Origin: Cliona cf. orientalis
Lineage: Eukaryota > Porifera > Demospongiae > Clionaida > Clionaidae
Length of the DNA stretch: 64,000 nt
Reading direction: 5' to 3'
NCBI GenBank assembly: GCA_963930775.1
Contig: OZ005702.1
Coordinates: 2,480,001 to 2,544,000, forward strand
Shown: positions 10,422-21,879 of the stretch, piece after piece
Numbering within the stretch: the first letter of the stretch is position 1
How the letters are laid out: each line of letters opens with the position of its first letter
Program-made: the position numbers and the translations under genes
The notes under the pieces: generated by a model
Seen by the model: the letters and a program-made list of their open reading frames with translations, nothing else
What the model was told of the DNA's origin: nothing
The model's database searches: none

Positions 10422-11294
10422 TGTACGCACAAAGCTGTTTGCGGTTTGTGACATCACGTTTGACGATGTCATGTGCATTCCATGGGGCAAGCAGATCGTA
10501 CGTTATTTGCCAGATCCTTTCTCTCTTGAGTAGGAGGGACTGCATGGCCCGCGAGACTATACTACTGCGTCCACCAGACCTGGTACCACACTCATGCATC
10601 AATACGTTGCTCAAATGAGCACCCGTCCATTCTAGAGTCCACCTCATGGTGTGGAGGGTACAGTGAGAATAATTTATACAATGTCATTTGCCTGTATTAA
10701 CACTCGTATTGACTCAAAATGTGCTATACATTGCGTGCAAGTTAGTAATTTAGTTATGATACAATACCACACCATATTATTTGTATGGCAATAATAATAA
10801 TCATTGTGTTACCCATCTTAACATTATCTAGGAGATGAGAAGTTACAGCAACGGAAAAAAAGCTCATGAGTGTCATTCTGTCTGTGTTTACGTGTCAGTT
10901 CAAATCGTGTATTTTCTATCTATAATGAGAACTTGAATAATAATTACCATGTAGCTATCTGCTAATGGAGATTTGAAAATAATTATAATTATGACCGTCC
11001 CAAGAGTACCTGAGCTGTTCAGTAGATGGGACCTAGCTATCACTGGCTGTGACTCAAGAAAGGTACTGCGGCTACTACGAAATTGCTTAGTCTTATTTTA
11101 CTCAAACTGAAGTGAAATGCATTCTGCACTGTAAATGATTGACAGCAATTTGATAACTCTCCTCGCTAGATCTGCTCTGCGCTGTGACTGGCTTAGCCTC
11201 GTACCCAAGGGCCTGGGTACGAGGCTATGACTGGCTGTGCTGCGCTGGCAGCCAAGTTCAAAATCGCGTAGGTATAGGGTTAAAGCGGGCAACA
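10422..11294. other. Interior of the composite foldback, no gene
   Basis: AT-rich sequence without a convincing coding region. It contains a hairpin at 11195-11226 (arms AGCCTCGTACCCA and TGGGTACGAGGCT). A related arm reappears at 63834-63848, so this is probably a small dispersed hairpin family. Confidence 0.55.
11195..11226. repeat. Hairpin
   Basis: 13-base perfect arms around a 6-base loop, AT-poor compared with its surroundings. Confidence 0.8.
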
Positions 11295-11347
11295 ATGACC
11301 TTTGACCCCATAAAGTACGCCCAAATTTGAAATTCGCCCCGAGTCCG
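11295..11347. repeat. Right arm of the outer foldback, with DR1-like motif
   Basis: Reverse complement of 4242-4293 over about 50 bases. It contains TGACCTTTGACCC, a direct repeat of AGGTCA-type half-sites with one-base spacing. Confidence 0.75.
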
Positions 11348-11708
11348 CCTTTTCCACTTATCCCCACGTGGCAGTGCAGTGTCAGAAGAAGCTAGCTATA
11401 CACTATAGCTGCTAGCTTTCTCTGTATATAGCTGAGTTTGTCACAGTCTAGTTAGTGTAGTTCTAGTAGCCATTGCCTGAGTTTGTTGGGAAACAGTGAA
11501 ACTACTTCTAACGTTTGTTTTCGAAGTTACCTGGCTGTCTTTATTCACGGAAAGCTGAAGCACTGGTTGATTCAACTAGCCATCATGGGCACCATGGTTC
11601 ACTCAAGCCATCCATCATCAATCATTTCTTTGCTGGTTTGTTTATACTTGACAGTTACTATGGAGGACTAGGTGCGCACGCCGCACTGCTGACCAATCAG
11701 ATGGGATA

Positions 11709-11822
11709 TATAATAGTTATAGCACGGTTGCCAGGGATTTATGGCAACGTAAACCGCCCTTGTCCTCGGACTCGGTCGGTTTACTGCCATAAATCCCTGG
11801 CTCCGTGCTATAACTATAACTA
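11709..11822. mobile_element. Hairpin MITE
   Basis: Arms of about 45 bases: the left arm begins ATAGTTATAGCACGG and continues through CCAGGGATTTATGGCA; the right arm is its near-perfect reverse complement. A loop of about 20 bases contains CTCGGACTCGGT. It is absent from the sister duplication at 21.74 kb. Confidence 0.8.
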
Positions 11823-11825
11823 TAT

Positions 11826-11880
11826 GGTGATGTCATTATTATCGACCTTTGGAGTCGATAATGACATCATCATAATAGTT
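11826..11880. repeat. Palindrome shared with 21743-21826
   Basis: Arms GATGTCATTATTATCGAC / GTCGATAATGACATCATC around a short loop. The sister copy retains longer arms and an extra centre, so this copy has lost the middle of the palindrome. Confidence 0.85.
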
Positions 11881-12012
11881 TAGGAATGATATAATTCTTG
11901 AACTCAGAATGTCAGGCCCGCCTCAGGCAGGCCTGAGCTACTATTCCCCTTGCTTCATGTCACGCTACAAACCTGAATCACGATCAAAGTATCTCAATAA
12001 TTATTGGTTGTG

Positions 12013-13113
12013 ATGAACAGTAAAATGTTTATTTATCGGTTATTATGTTTGCTCTCTGCCATGACGCCAGTTTCTCCTCCAAACCTGCACCCTCCAAGAT
12101 CGCTACCTACATATGAATTGATTTATATAACTGATGGAGTGACTATAGAACTGACGGGATCCATCATAATGATCTGCCGTTCCTACGCAACTGCTGAGAA
12201 GTTACCACTCAGTGAGGTGCAGTTCTGGCTCAATGGGACTGCAAACAGCACTAGCTTACGAGAGAGAACAGATATCAACGTTTTGGAGGTTGATAAGTAT
12301 AGCATCAGATTCAATCTCACTCGCAATCTTGAAGGTTTCTATACATGTGGGAAGTGTACCGATGAAGACTGTGAGATGAGCAGTCAAAAGCAATTAATAT
12401 GTAAGTGCATACCACGTGTTTAGCCTATTACTAGCTAGCTACTGCACACGTGTACATGTGCTATTTATAATAGTTGTTGTAATCATGCATAATTATCTTG
12501 AAAGCATTAAATTTGGAATATCCGGTATAATGCATGGCTGACTTGAAATTATGCAATGTGTATACAATTGTCAGTATGTACCCAGTAGCTTCATTGGGCC
12601 TGGAGCTCTGCCCATGGCAATATTATAATATTAATATAATTACTATGGTTTCTATCAGTTGCTATACTATATGGTACATTCAATAATAATATGATGGTCA
12701 TACTTATATTTGGCACAGCACTGCAGACCCTAATTCCAATATCATCGGGGGATATACCACAGACTCAAAGCTTTACTCAAGATCAAGTGGTTCTCCCATG
12801 CCCCATTCGACCTGGAGCTCTGCTGCAGTATTATTCAGTGATATGGATTAAGGACAGCGTAGAAATAGCTAAATCACTCAACCCTCAGGAAGTCATGATA
12901 ACAAATGACAGATACAGCATTGATGGCTCTACCTTTGCATTGATTATTGACCCAGTGAGTATGCCGGGTGATTTAAGCGAAGATTATCAGTGTCAGGTGT
13001 TTGTTACTAATCCAATCACTAGAAGCAAGCAACAGCTGCAGCACTACCCTCAACTGACGTCTGGCGTGCGGCTCTCACTGAGCCTCACTGTCCAGGCTAA
13101 TGTGGGAAACTAA
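12013..13113 (+). CDS. Secreted two-Ig-domain protein, copy 1
   Basis: Exons 12013-12400 and 12719-13113 join in phase (donor GTAAGTGC, acceptor GGCACAG) to 260 residues. There is a short signal-peptide-like start (FIYRLLCLLSAM). Ig-like domain 1 has Cys in IMICRSYA, Trp in QFWLNG and YTCGKC. Ig-like domain 2 has VVLPCPIRPG, IWIKD and DYQCQVF. No transmembrane helix follows, so it is probably secreted. Several N-x-S/T sites are present. The companion gene at 24059-25187 is about 90% alike and a broken second exon lies at 15181. No family more specific than the Ig superfamily can be named. The start ATG is chosen because upstream in-frame codons lack ATG. Confidence 0.75.
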
Positions 13114-13458
13114 CTTTTTAATTGATAAGCTCTCACTGAGCCTCACTATCAAGGCTAACATGCATGGAGAGCTAACTGTACGTTATTGATTTCTGTATTA
13201 TTAAGTTTTAGTTGCTGTGGTAGGATGTAGCATAATATAAGAGACTTAACGCATAATTTGACTCTGTGATAGTATCATAGTATAAACTATGTTGTATTCA
13301 TGCTTAATCCGATTTGAATTTTAAGAGCTAGAATACGAGTGACAAATAAATGCTGAGAATAAGGCATACAAAATGCTTAATTATATCAGATAACTCAACA
13401 GAATAGCATGCAATTTTATACCGCATGAGCAAAGCTATATGTATTGTTACCCCCTATT
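13114..13458. other. Intergenic between Ig gene and beta-helix pseudogene
   Basis: AT-rich 3' flank containing a partial tandem echo of the Ig gene's last codons (CTCACTGAGCCTCACT at 13129). No gene seen. Confidence 0.5.
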
Positions 13459-15006
13459 TTATATGCCCTTGCATTGTACATTGTTGTCACGACAGACGTT
13501 ATTCTTTACGCTGTTATGGGTAGCATCTGTCACAACACCGATAAATTCACCTTTAGCACAATGTCATGTATTTCCCTGCATTGAACAATGAGAAGTGAAA
13601 GGGCAGCGTAACTAGGTATTAATTTCCACTAACTATTATCTGGTTGTATTCCACATTGAAGAGGTTATAGTAAACAAGATATCCAGTGCTGCCTCCTGAC
13701 AAGTCATTTTTGTACCACAGGTTACGAAGACCATCATTGCCATTTACTGCCTGCATTAAAACTCCTTCTCCATCGATAGTCAAGTAAGGATTATCAGCAG
13801 TCTTCTGTCTGTTGATGTGTCCTGTGTTCATTGTTACGTTATTTTCATATCCCTTCTGATCATAGCCGGTTCTCATTAGTGTCATGCCCAGTGACTTTCT
13901 TTACTCCATTGAATGTCCAGCAGGTTGTTCCGGACGCCACCTCTACATGATTGCTATAGATCTGTGTCCCTGATCCAACAGTCTTACCGTCTCCACCTCC
14001 ACTCCAGTTCATGCCCACTCGACCATTCATAGTTATCACGGATGACCAGGCCACGTCTAAAATGCCAAGGAAAGCAAGAGGGCACCAGTTTTCCTTGACC
14101 AGGAGGACACTGGTGACCTATGTACTTTCCAATCACACCTCCCAGCAAGACGTGGTTAACATCAATCCCGTAGCGATTATCGACAGGATAGGGTACAGTA
14201 AGCTTGTCACCATCCAATACTATTAAGGTAGTTTTCATTGAAGTTGTTGATTTTACAATGAGATTGTTGGCAACTAGTGTGTTATTGTCACTGTATGATG
14301 CTATTGCAGTGCTGAATGACCAAGGCCATATGACCTTGTTGCTGCTATCATCTGGATCAGGATGTTGATATGTGACATCATGGATCTTGTTGCCTACAAC
14401 CACTTTGTTCTGTCCCATGCCTATCACATCTTCTGCTGTCCACCAGTAGCCTTTAAGCGATTTAGAATCTGTTTTCAAAGCTGGCCAGAACATGACCGCA
14501 CAGCCATCCAGCTCGATGTTGATGATTCCAAAGTTTGCTCCTTAGGGATCATTATTGAATACACCAAGGTGCTCCCCGAATGTGCACTTGAAGACAGTTT
14601 TAGGTGACAGTGATCCAGGACTGGTGCCTTTCTTGGCCATTTCAGTAGTAGGCTCACCTCTGATGACCACATTGCTCTCAATCATGATGTTAGCCTTGAA
14701 TGAGTATGTTCCAGCGGGGTAGCTAATAGACCACCTCACCTCCACCACTTGTGGCAGCCTTTTGTGCTTCTTCAAATGATCCTCCATAGTCCTTTACATT
14801 GTAGCTACACACAACTCCAGTTGACCATTGTGTCAGCCCAGGGTAGGTGCCGTTGCCATAAAGTGTATGAATTGGGTTATCTTGTGGTCCACCAGACTTG
14901 CTACCACAGGTGGTATATTGTTTGGTGCTGCTGTTGTAAGTCCAACTAATGTAAGTATAATATTATTATATATATAGCTAGCACTGTAGCTAACTAAGAG
15001 TTTCAT
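13459..15006 (-). pseudogene. Beta-helix (pectate-lyase-superfamily-like) gene, dead copy
   Basis: Colinear with the intact gene at 25991-27511, with multiple lesions: an in-frame stop at 14542-14544 (a Lys codon in the intact copy), an 8-base deletion near 14030, a 2-base deletion near 13863, small insertions in the signal-peptide region (about 14940-14995) and a disrupted second exon near 13555. The remnant of exon 2 (13459-13575) is still recognisable. It lies between an intact and a broken Ig gene, matching the duplicated gene order. Confidence 0.9.
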
Positions 15007-15180
15007 ATTGAAGAATTTGATATGTTAACTCTTAGCTAGCCTGCTGATACTTGAATTGAATTAGCCATCTCCAAATCATATCACATAGCTAGCTATCATA
15101 GCTATGTGTTATGACTTGGAGATAGACTATATAGTACATTCAATAATAATCATGATGACAGTCATACTTCTATTTCACAG

Positions 15181-15545
15181 CATTGCAGACCCTATAATTC
15201 CGATATCGGATATACCACAGACTCAAAGCTTTTCTCAAGATCAAGTGGTTCTCCCATGCCCCATTCGACCTGGAGCTCTGCTGCAGTATTATTCAGTGAT
15301 ATATATGGATTAAGGACAGCGTAGAAATAGCTAAATCACTCAACCCTCAGGAAGTCATGATAACAAATGACAGATACAGTATTGATGGCTCTACCTTTGC
15401 ATTGATTATTGACCCAGTGAGTATGCCGGGTGACTTAAGCGAAGATTATCAGTGTCAGGTGTTTGTTACTAATCCAATCACTAGAAGCAAGCGACAGCTG
15501 CAGCACTACCCTCAACTGACAAGCTCTCCCTGAGCCTCAATGTCA
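15181..15545 (+). pseudogene. Ig-domain gene, broken second exon
   Basis: Matches exon 2 of the Ig genes from the acceptor onward. A 2-base insertion (ATATATGG instead of ATATGG, near 15301) shifts the frame and gives a stop within a few codons. The C-terminal end is altered and no first exon lies upstream. It is the third Ig copy, left over from local duplication. Confidence 0.85.
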
Positions 15546-16376
15546 AGGCTATAATATAGTATGCGTGGGGAGAACTAATTATTATGCCATTATTAAATTT
15601 TTCTGTATTATTAGTAAATGTTAACTACTATTCCCTGTGCTTGGTTCCTATAGTTGTAGGCGTGGACACATAACTCAATCATTTTTAGAGTGAATTTTGA
15701 ATTTGATTTTTGTAATAGGCTAGGAAATTTTATTGCTCAAAGTGCTCTTCTGAGGGGTTCCATAGTACAATTATAAGCCCTTCACCTCAGTTATCAACAC
15801 CTGGCTATGCTATGGCTTCATGGGGGCCTTCATAAACTCTCACCCCCCCCCCCCTGTAAAGGTAGTATTATCACACACATAAAGCCAAGAAATTACCTAA
15901 TATGAATAATTAATAATCATGATAAGAAAGTATTAAGAGTATTCAAAATTGTAGTACCTGACACTCAGAATGCGCCAGAAGCAATCTCAGGGAGTCCAAA
16001 ATTTCCTGGGGGAGCATGCCCCCAGACCCCCCCCCCCCCAAGATATCATGTGCTGCACACACAAAAGTAGGTCTAGATGATATCCCCTCACTGACTAGGG
16101 TTACCTTAGACTTTGACCCACGCAGTGATGATCATGCACAATTACGAGAGAGCCTTCTCGAAAACACCCCATGATTTTAGTATAATAATTATTTGAAATA
16201 CTTTCTTATGCAAACATTATCCTATCCTAATGAAAGAAGAAACTTTTTGTACAAAGCACTATTATACTACTGTTTGTTCCTATAATTGCCTAATAGAGAA
16301 ATCATTAAGTTTGTTCAAATGCATAGTGTGGTCATAATCCAGAAAGAATAGCGATGTACATAATCATTGTCTCAAA
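15546..16376. other. Intergenic, two poly-C runs
   Basis: No gene seen. Runs of about 12 C occur near 15843 and 16030, one next to GGGGGAGCATGCCCCC. Lies downstream of the amnionless-like gene. Confidence 0.5.
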
Positions 16377-19300
16377 TTAAAGCTTTCCATACTCGTAGAG
16401 AGCTGGTGCTTCGCCGTCATCATGGTAGACATCCTCTGCGTCATACGAATTGAGGTCAAACTCATCATTCTGCTTCATCACCTCCCCAGTGAGCTGGTAT
16501 TCATCCAGATCAGGCTTAAGTTGTGGTTTATCATCATCGCCCGAAATCTCGGGCTTTGTTTCATAACCGACCAACTCCACTTCTGCGGGGGTTAGAGTGG
16601 TGCTATCATAGACGGGGTTATCAAAGGCTGACATGTTGGCCACAGAGCTGCCTGGCTTCTTTGCGTCTCTTCCACCTTCAGTCGTGAGGTCTCCCTCCGT
16701 TTCCACTCCAAGAGGATCATCCTTTGTGTAGCTGCCAGTTCGCTTGCGCCACACATATCTGTGATAAAAAAGGATAGAATCATACAATTTCTATTTGACA
16801 TATATATTCTTCATAATTACCCTTTATCAAATGAAATAGTTTCTAATTTTCGGTAAAGGTCGTCACGTGTATATGCTCTAAACGAATGCATACATGTATG
16901 CCTCATGCACATGTACTTGGACACAATGAATGGAATAATAGTGGTCCTCCGGACATGCAATACTGCTCAGTTCATGCACTTGTGTTGAGGGTTTTGCACC
17001 ATAGTGATTCATTGACTTCTGAGCCTGCCGTACCCTACCATCACTGACTTCTATACGCTGCATTTGTTACATGGATACTAATTAGACAGACTTACACAAC
17101 AATGCCGATAGTGACGAGGACGGCGAGGAGTGCTGTCAGGGCCAGTACCACCACTATCCCCGCAATCAGTCCAGCATTGTTCCGTTGGTTTGAACTCTGG
17201 GGCTTTGGACCTGGAACTGGACCTGTACCAACAGAGCAACATCAACAATGCTATGACATTGTTGAATATAGACACATAATATTAATAATTATAAGTGTAT
17301 AATAATATTATACTCTCTGAATAAGCTATTTACCAGAAAGTACATACTATCAACATGTAGCTTTTGTTATTCGAGGTATAAGCCCACGTGTTCTATTGAC
17401 ATGATTCTATGACGACCCTTTACCAGAAAATATGACTATGACTAGGGGTACAGATGTGATGGACAGATGTAGAAATCGCCAGTCGCCCATCCACCTGCAC
17501 TCTGTAATATTTAGAGGAATGGTTGTGCAAAAGCTAGTAAGAATGCTAACACAAATTGGTATCAGCTGGCTAGTTCAGCGTTGCCAGGCTTGCTGGCGAC
17601 TTATCAACCAAGTTAGTGGTGTATGGTGCTTAATCACCTTGGTGCATACTCAATTAGTTTATGTATAACTATTATGTATCCATTGCATACTGTAATACAT
17701 AAAGTACTAGTGGTGATGTGCGGGGCGAGCCTTTGCCAAAGTCATAAGATTTCTTTGAAAGCATACAGGCATGCACATGGGATTGGTACCCCAACAGCTA
17801 TGCCTGAGAAGCTACCACGACAAAGTATCATAGACTGCTAATATGTAGTCCAATAATGTTGATCACATATAGTATAAGTCTACTGTACATGCCATGACTC
17901 ATGAGTCTAAGTACCCTGTAGCCAGGCCCTGAAGGGACAAGGAGTCACTTTCATGCTCAGAGAAGTGATGTTAAGGACCTGAGCCTTGCCAGAGTGGTAC
18001 AGCACTCACCTTTCCAGTTTTATGCCTTTGCCTACACTGTGTCAGATCGTGTGCACATGGTGAAGTACGGGCGCATGCATATGACGACCATTACCTTACG
18101 TGTTCAAACTTTAACTCTCTCCTCACTGAAATGATCACCCCACAAACATACATACAAATATATATTATTATACATAATAAAACTGCTTCCTGTCTCTCGT
18201 GTATTCGGGGCTCGCTCAGGCTCGCTCTGAATTATACAGAAAAATTAAGAGTGTCCTAGCAATGTTACCTACCAGATTTGGGACATCCTGAATCTGATGG
18301 ACAGGGGCAAAGGGTAGGTCTTTCACCACACAGCGGCTCTATGCTGATGCTCAGGTTGAATTCCCTCTGATCTGTGAATTCCAAGACCAAGTCATCATAA
18401 TAATATTATCAGTATGATATACATGTAGCATGGTTCTGCCCACACTGGACGAGAGTGACGGGCCCTAACAACCACTCACAGAGTGTAAAAAGTGCTAAAA
18501 TGATGGACTATCCATGAATAGTAAGACATCTGTTGTTACTAACTGTAGCAGTCCAAAAGGTGTATATGTATACATGACACACAAACTACATATGTAGATT
18601 TGAACAGTTCCAGGAAGTACCTGATATGCATACTATACTAGAAACATACAACACGTTTGTAAATACATGTACATGTACATCTTATCCCCTAAGTTGTATA
18701 ACTTATACCAACCTCTTCAAAGACAGCATTGTCATCTCCACACGGAGGGTGCTCTGCCGGAGAGCTGTCCTTGGTGAGCCAGTTTGAGGCACATTCCCAC
18801 CAGCGGGGAGGGGCTAGAAACTCATTCTCCTGCATGAGTGTGTGCGTGTTTTAGCCGAGTGCACACTTAGTCTATTGTAAATATATACAGTATCTTAATA
18901 TTTTGTGACTATCAGTTCAGTCTAGTCTCGTTCGTAGACACTACTCCTAGCTTTTCAATGTTATATGTATGCACTGAAAAGATTAGAGAGTCTGGGACAA
19001 AGCCAGATTTGGTAGTGGGTGAACCTAATGGTAGAGCAAAGTAATAGCAGCAAAAACAGAGGAAGGGAAAACAATGACATTCCCTTGTTTTTAAACACCT
19101 ACATGTACACGTACTTCAAGCCATGAATGTTATTGTGCATCGACCACGTTCTCTTACATAATATTTGAACCAAGTCTATCTTCCTACATGTACAGGTACA
19201 TAAAAATAAACACGCCAGCAGGGTTGTATAAATAAAATGGGTGTGCATTTTGTGAGGTACTGTGTATTTATGGTGATTACACTGCACATGATGCAGTCAT

Positions 19301-19840
19301 AATACTAGGGTGATGTAAATCATCGAGGGGCGAGCCTCCACTCATAATATTATAGACTTTAATAGTAGAGGGGGAGGATTGGGATGCCCCCTCTACTACC
19401 TTCAATCCATAGTATATACAGTACAAGCAGCTATCTGTTGCTCAGCTGATTCAGTCTATTGTCATTATAAAGACCAAGAGATGAGGACAGTTGCATACCA
19501 TGCATGATTCATCCTCAGTACTTCGGGAGTTTTCCACTGAGGGTACTCTGACTCAGTACTATATGTACAGTGGCTACAGAATTGTACAGCTAGCTAGCTA
19601 CTGAATTAGTAGTCCTTGCACCCAGCCTAGCCTTCAATTTTGCTGTAGATACTTGTACTGATGCCTTACCCTTTCTTGTTTTCTAGCAGCCTACTCAATC
19701 GAATGGATGCGAGCTGCATCTTTTTTGGTGAGCTATATTTAGAGTTAAAACGCGGCCACCGTTGACGATCTTTACCGCAGTAATTATGCACATGTGCTAT
19801 AAGCTAGCGAGCACATGTTTGACGTATCGCTACATACATG

Positions 19841-19872
<32 letters not shown>

Positions 19873-21282
19873 AAGTACAGCGAGTTTCTCGGTAGTACTG
19901 ACTAGTGTACGTGGGGCTTGCTCAGGCTCGCCCCAATTAACCTCAACCCCACATGGACATGTACATATGGCTTCTGTTGTACTAACATACCTGGACATCT
20001 GCTGCCATTGGAGCCATGTCAGTAGGCACTGTAGGGAACAAAGAGCACACAAAAGTCCTCATAGAGATCACTCATACCCACATCAGCAAGAGTCCATTAA
20101 TTTTCCCACCAGAATGATACTATCAAGTTAAATACCATAACCCCCATCCCCAACTTACCCCAACCCCTAATCCAGTGCAACATGTGTATGAGTGAGCACA
20201 CCCGTTTAGTAAGGGTCAGCTGAACCTGAGGGGAAAGTCTGAGTGTACTACTGATCACACGATATGAGTAGGTACATGTGCAGCTGTGTGTGTGTGTTTG
20301 ATGGATACACATGTTGAAAGGAAAACAGTCCTAGGGGAAATGGTGGTGGAAAATCCCAGGCCACTCTGATCCCAGGGCATGCACCTGTGAAACACCCCCT
20401 GGATGATAGGTGCACATGTATCTGACTAATGCTGACCTTCGCATTCCTGTTCTTCAGAGAGTCGAATAGTGACTGATGGCTGAAGGATTAGTTCACCATC
20501 TTCAGGAAGAAGGATGGTCCCAACACTGATGTCCTCCGTAATGGTAGTTATAATGTTGTTGGGTAACTGCAAAGAAACCAATTATTGATAATGATTATGG
20601 CCACAATCATCACCTTCTTAGCTAGTTACATGTAAGTGAAACTCAATGGACACTTGAACAAAAGTCATTGTGATAGCATTTGAGAAGAGCTTTTAGGAAA
20701 CGCATTCTAAATTAATTTTGAGTAAAGTGTGGATAGTCACTATTGAACTCTGGCTTGGGCATCATGGACAACATGTTCCATTACTAACTGGTGATCGCCC
20801 ACCACTATTTACTTCGGTGATCAACACAACTTTCAGACTGTCGCACGGGACAAGCAAGTCCGTGATCTTCTCGACAATTAGTTTAAAAAAAACGTTCCTC
20901 TTTGGTTTATTGATCTTAACTATATAAATTATTTATTAATAGCACAGAATGTACATGTATGGTCATTGAATATTAATTTTAATAAATGACTATGAATTCA
21001 ACCTCAATAGGGTACTTTTCAAGTGGGTATCCAGGTAAATCTCATTGAATCCAGGGAAATTGGTTATCGTGTCCAGCAAATCCTAAGCAAGGGTTGGCAA
21101 GTACATGTATGCAAAAGCTACCAACTTACTCTCACTGTATCGCCTCCACAAGGAACACGTTTGAACGCCCAGTTTGACGGTTTATTCCAGTTAGTATTGT
21201 ACGACCAGTAGAGATCTTCACCATCAGTCAGCGGTACTGTGACGAGTACAAAAGCGAGAAGTAAAACTGCTTTCCAAGCCAT
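16377..21282 (-). CDS. Amnionless-like endocytic receptor subunit
   Basis: Seven exons join in phase to 346 residues: 21130-21282, 20437-20566, 19991-20028 (38-base microexon), 18713-18829, 18273-18366, 17096-17222 and 16377-16758. Order: signal peptide; SNWAFKRVPCGGDTVR then TILLPEDGELIL, which match the N-terminal domain of amnionless (NW...R.PC, LLPLDGEL); a second PCGDD segment; a short Cys-rich stretch (CPCPSDSGC); one transmembrane helix (about residues 197-219); and a 127-residue cytoplasmic tail with FDNPVY (16608-16625), the FxNPxY/F-type clathrin-adaptor signal. In vertebrates amnionless anchors and internalises cubilin. The ectodomain is only half the vertebrate length and I see no VWC domain, so this is a minimal form or exons are missing in the 1-kb intron 17223-18272. 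Confidence 0.8.
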
Positions 21283-21738
21283 ATTGGTATTCAAAAGCTC
21301 GAGTGCGCAGCGATCGATGGTAAAGGTCGTCAAAGATTCACACTACATGAAAAAATCGAGCATGTTGTAATGTACTCCTGGTATTTAATACACATGTATG
21401 AAAACATTGAGGTGCTCCAATATTGTTGGGCTGGGGGCCCTGGGAAGAGGAGAGGGCCGGATTGAGTAAATTACATCCTTAGTAGCAATTTACTTTTCTG
21501 AAACAGTATTAGCTATAAGTTTATATAGCTAGCTATATACAATCACGTGCAATGTCACGGGTTACTCCATGAAATTTGGCTCCAGCTATAAACCACACAT
21601 AGCTACTTGCACCCATGTAGCTATGTGAGGAATTTGCAGTTGTGGCTGCTGAGTGAGTGAGAATCAAGGTTGATTCATCAGGTGCCTAATCAGCCTGCAT
21701 GGCCCTTTGGGAGCCTTTGCCAACAATGTATATATTTA
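20831..21738. repeat. Segmental duplication, right copy (amnionless 5' end)
   Basis: Partner of 1-905. Here the duplicated sequence continues uninterrupted into the palindrome (21743) and, after a mobile element, into the Ig gene. Confidence 0.9.
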
Positions 21739-21742
21739 TAAT

Positions 21743-21826
21743 TATGGTGATGTCATTATTATCGACCTTTGGAGTAGTGGCACCACTACTATACTCCAAA
21801 GGTCGATAATGACATCATCATAATAG
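21743..21826. repeat. Long palindrome, full-length copy
   Basis: Arms of about 38 bases containing GATGTCATTATTATCGACC and CTTTGGAGTAGTG, paired around a tiny centre. The copy at 11826 has lost the central part. Confidence 0.85.
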
Positions 21827-21879
21827 TTTAGGAATGAGAATGTCAGGCCCGCCTGACATGAAGCAAGGGGAATGTGCTA

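Larger units (their letters stand above)
1991..11381. mobile_element. Composite nested foldback region with matching ends
   Basis: The left end (1991-2040) contains ACTGCCACGTGG followed by TAAGTGGAAAA and a GGAC-type hexamer. The right end (about 11341-11381) carries the same order in reverse complement. Inside are, in order, a hexamer-armed foldback (to about 3350), a second inverted repeat (3351-4243), an arm at 4242-4293 whose reverse complement is at 11295-11347, a complete P-type transposon (4873-10039) and a small TA-flanked MITE (10200-10419). The pieces look like successive insertions into one foldback element. The exact outer boundary and its target duplication are not certain. Confidence 0.6.

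Noticed and set aside
17432..17841. Two plus-strand ORFs in an amnionless intron
   Set aside because: Low-complexity, unrelated to any protein I recognise, and inside an intron of the supported gene.
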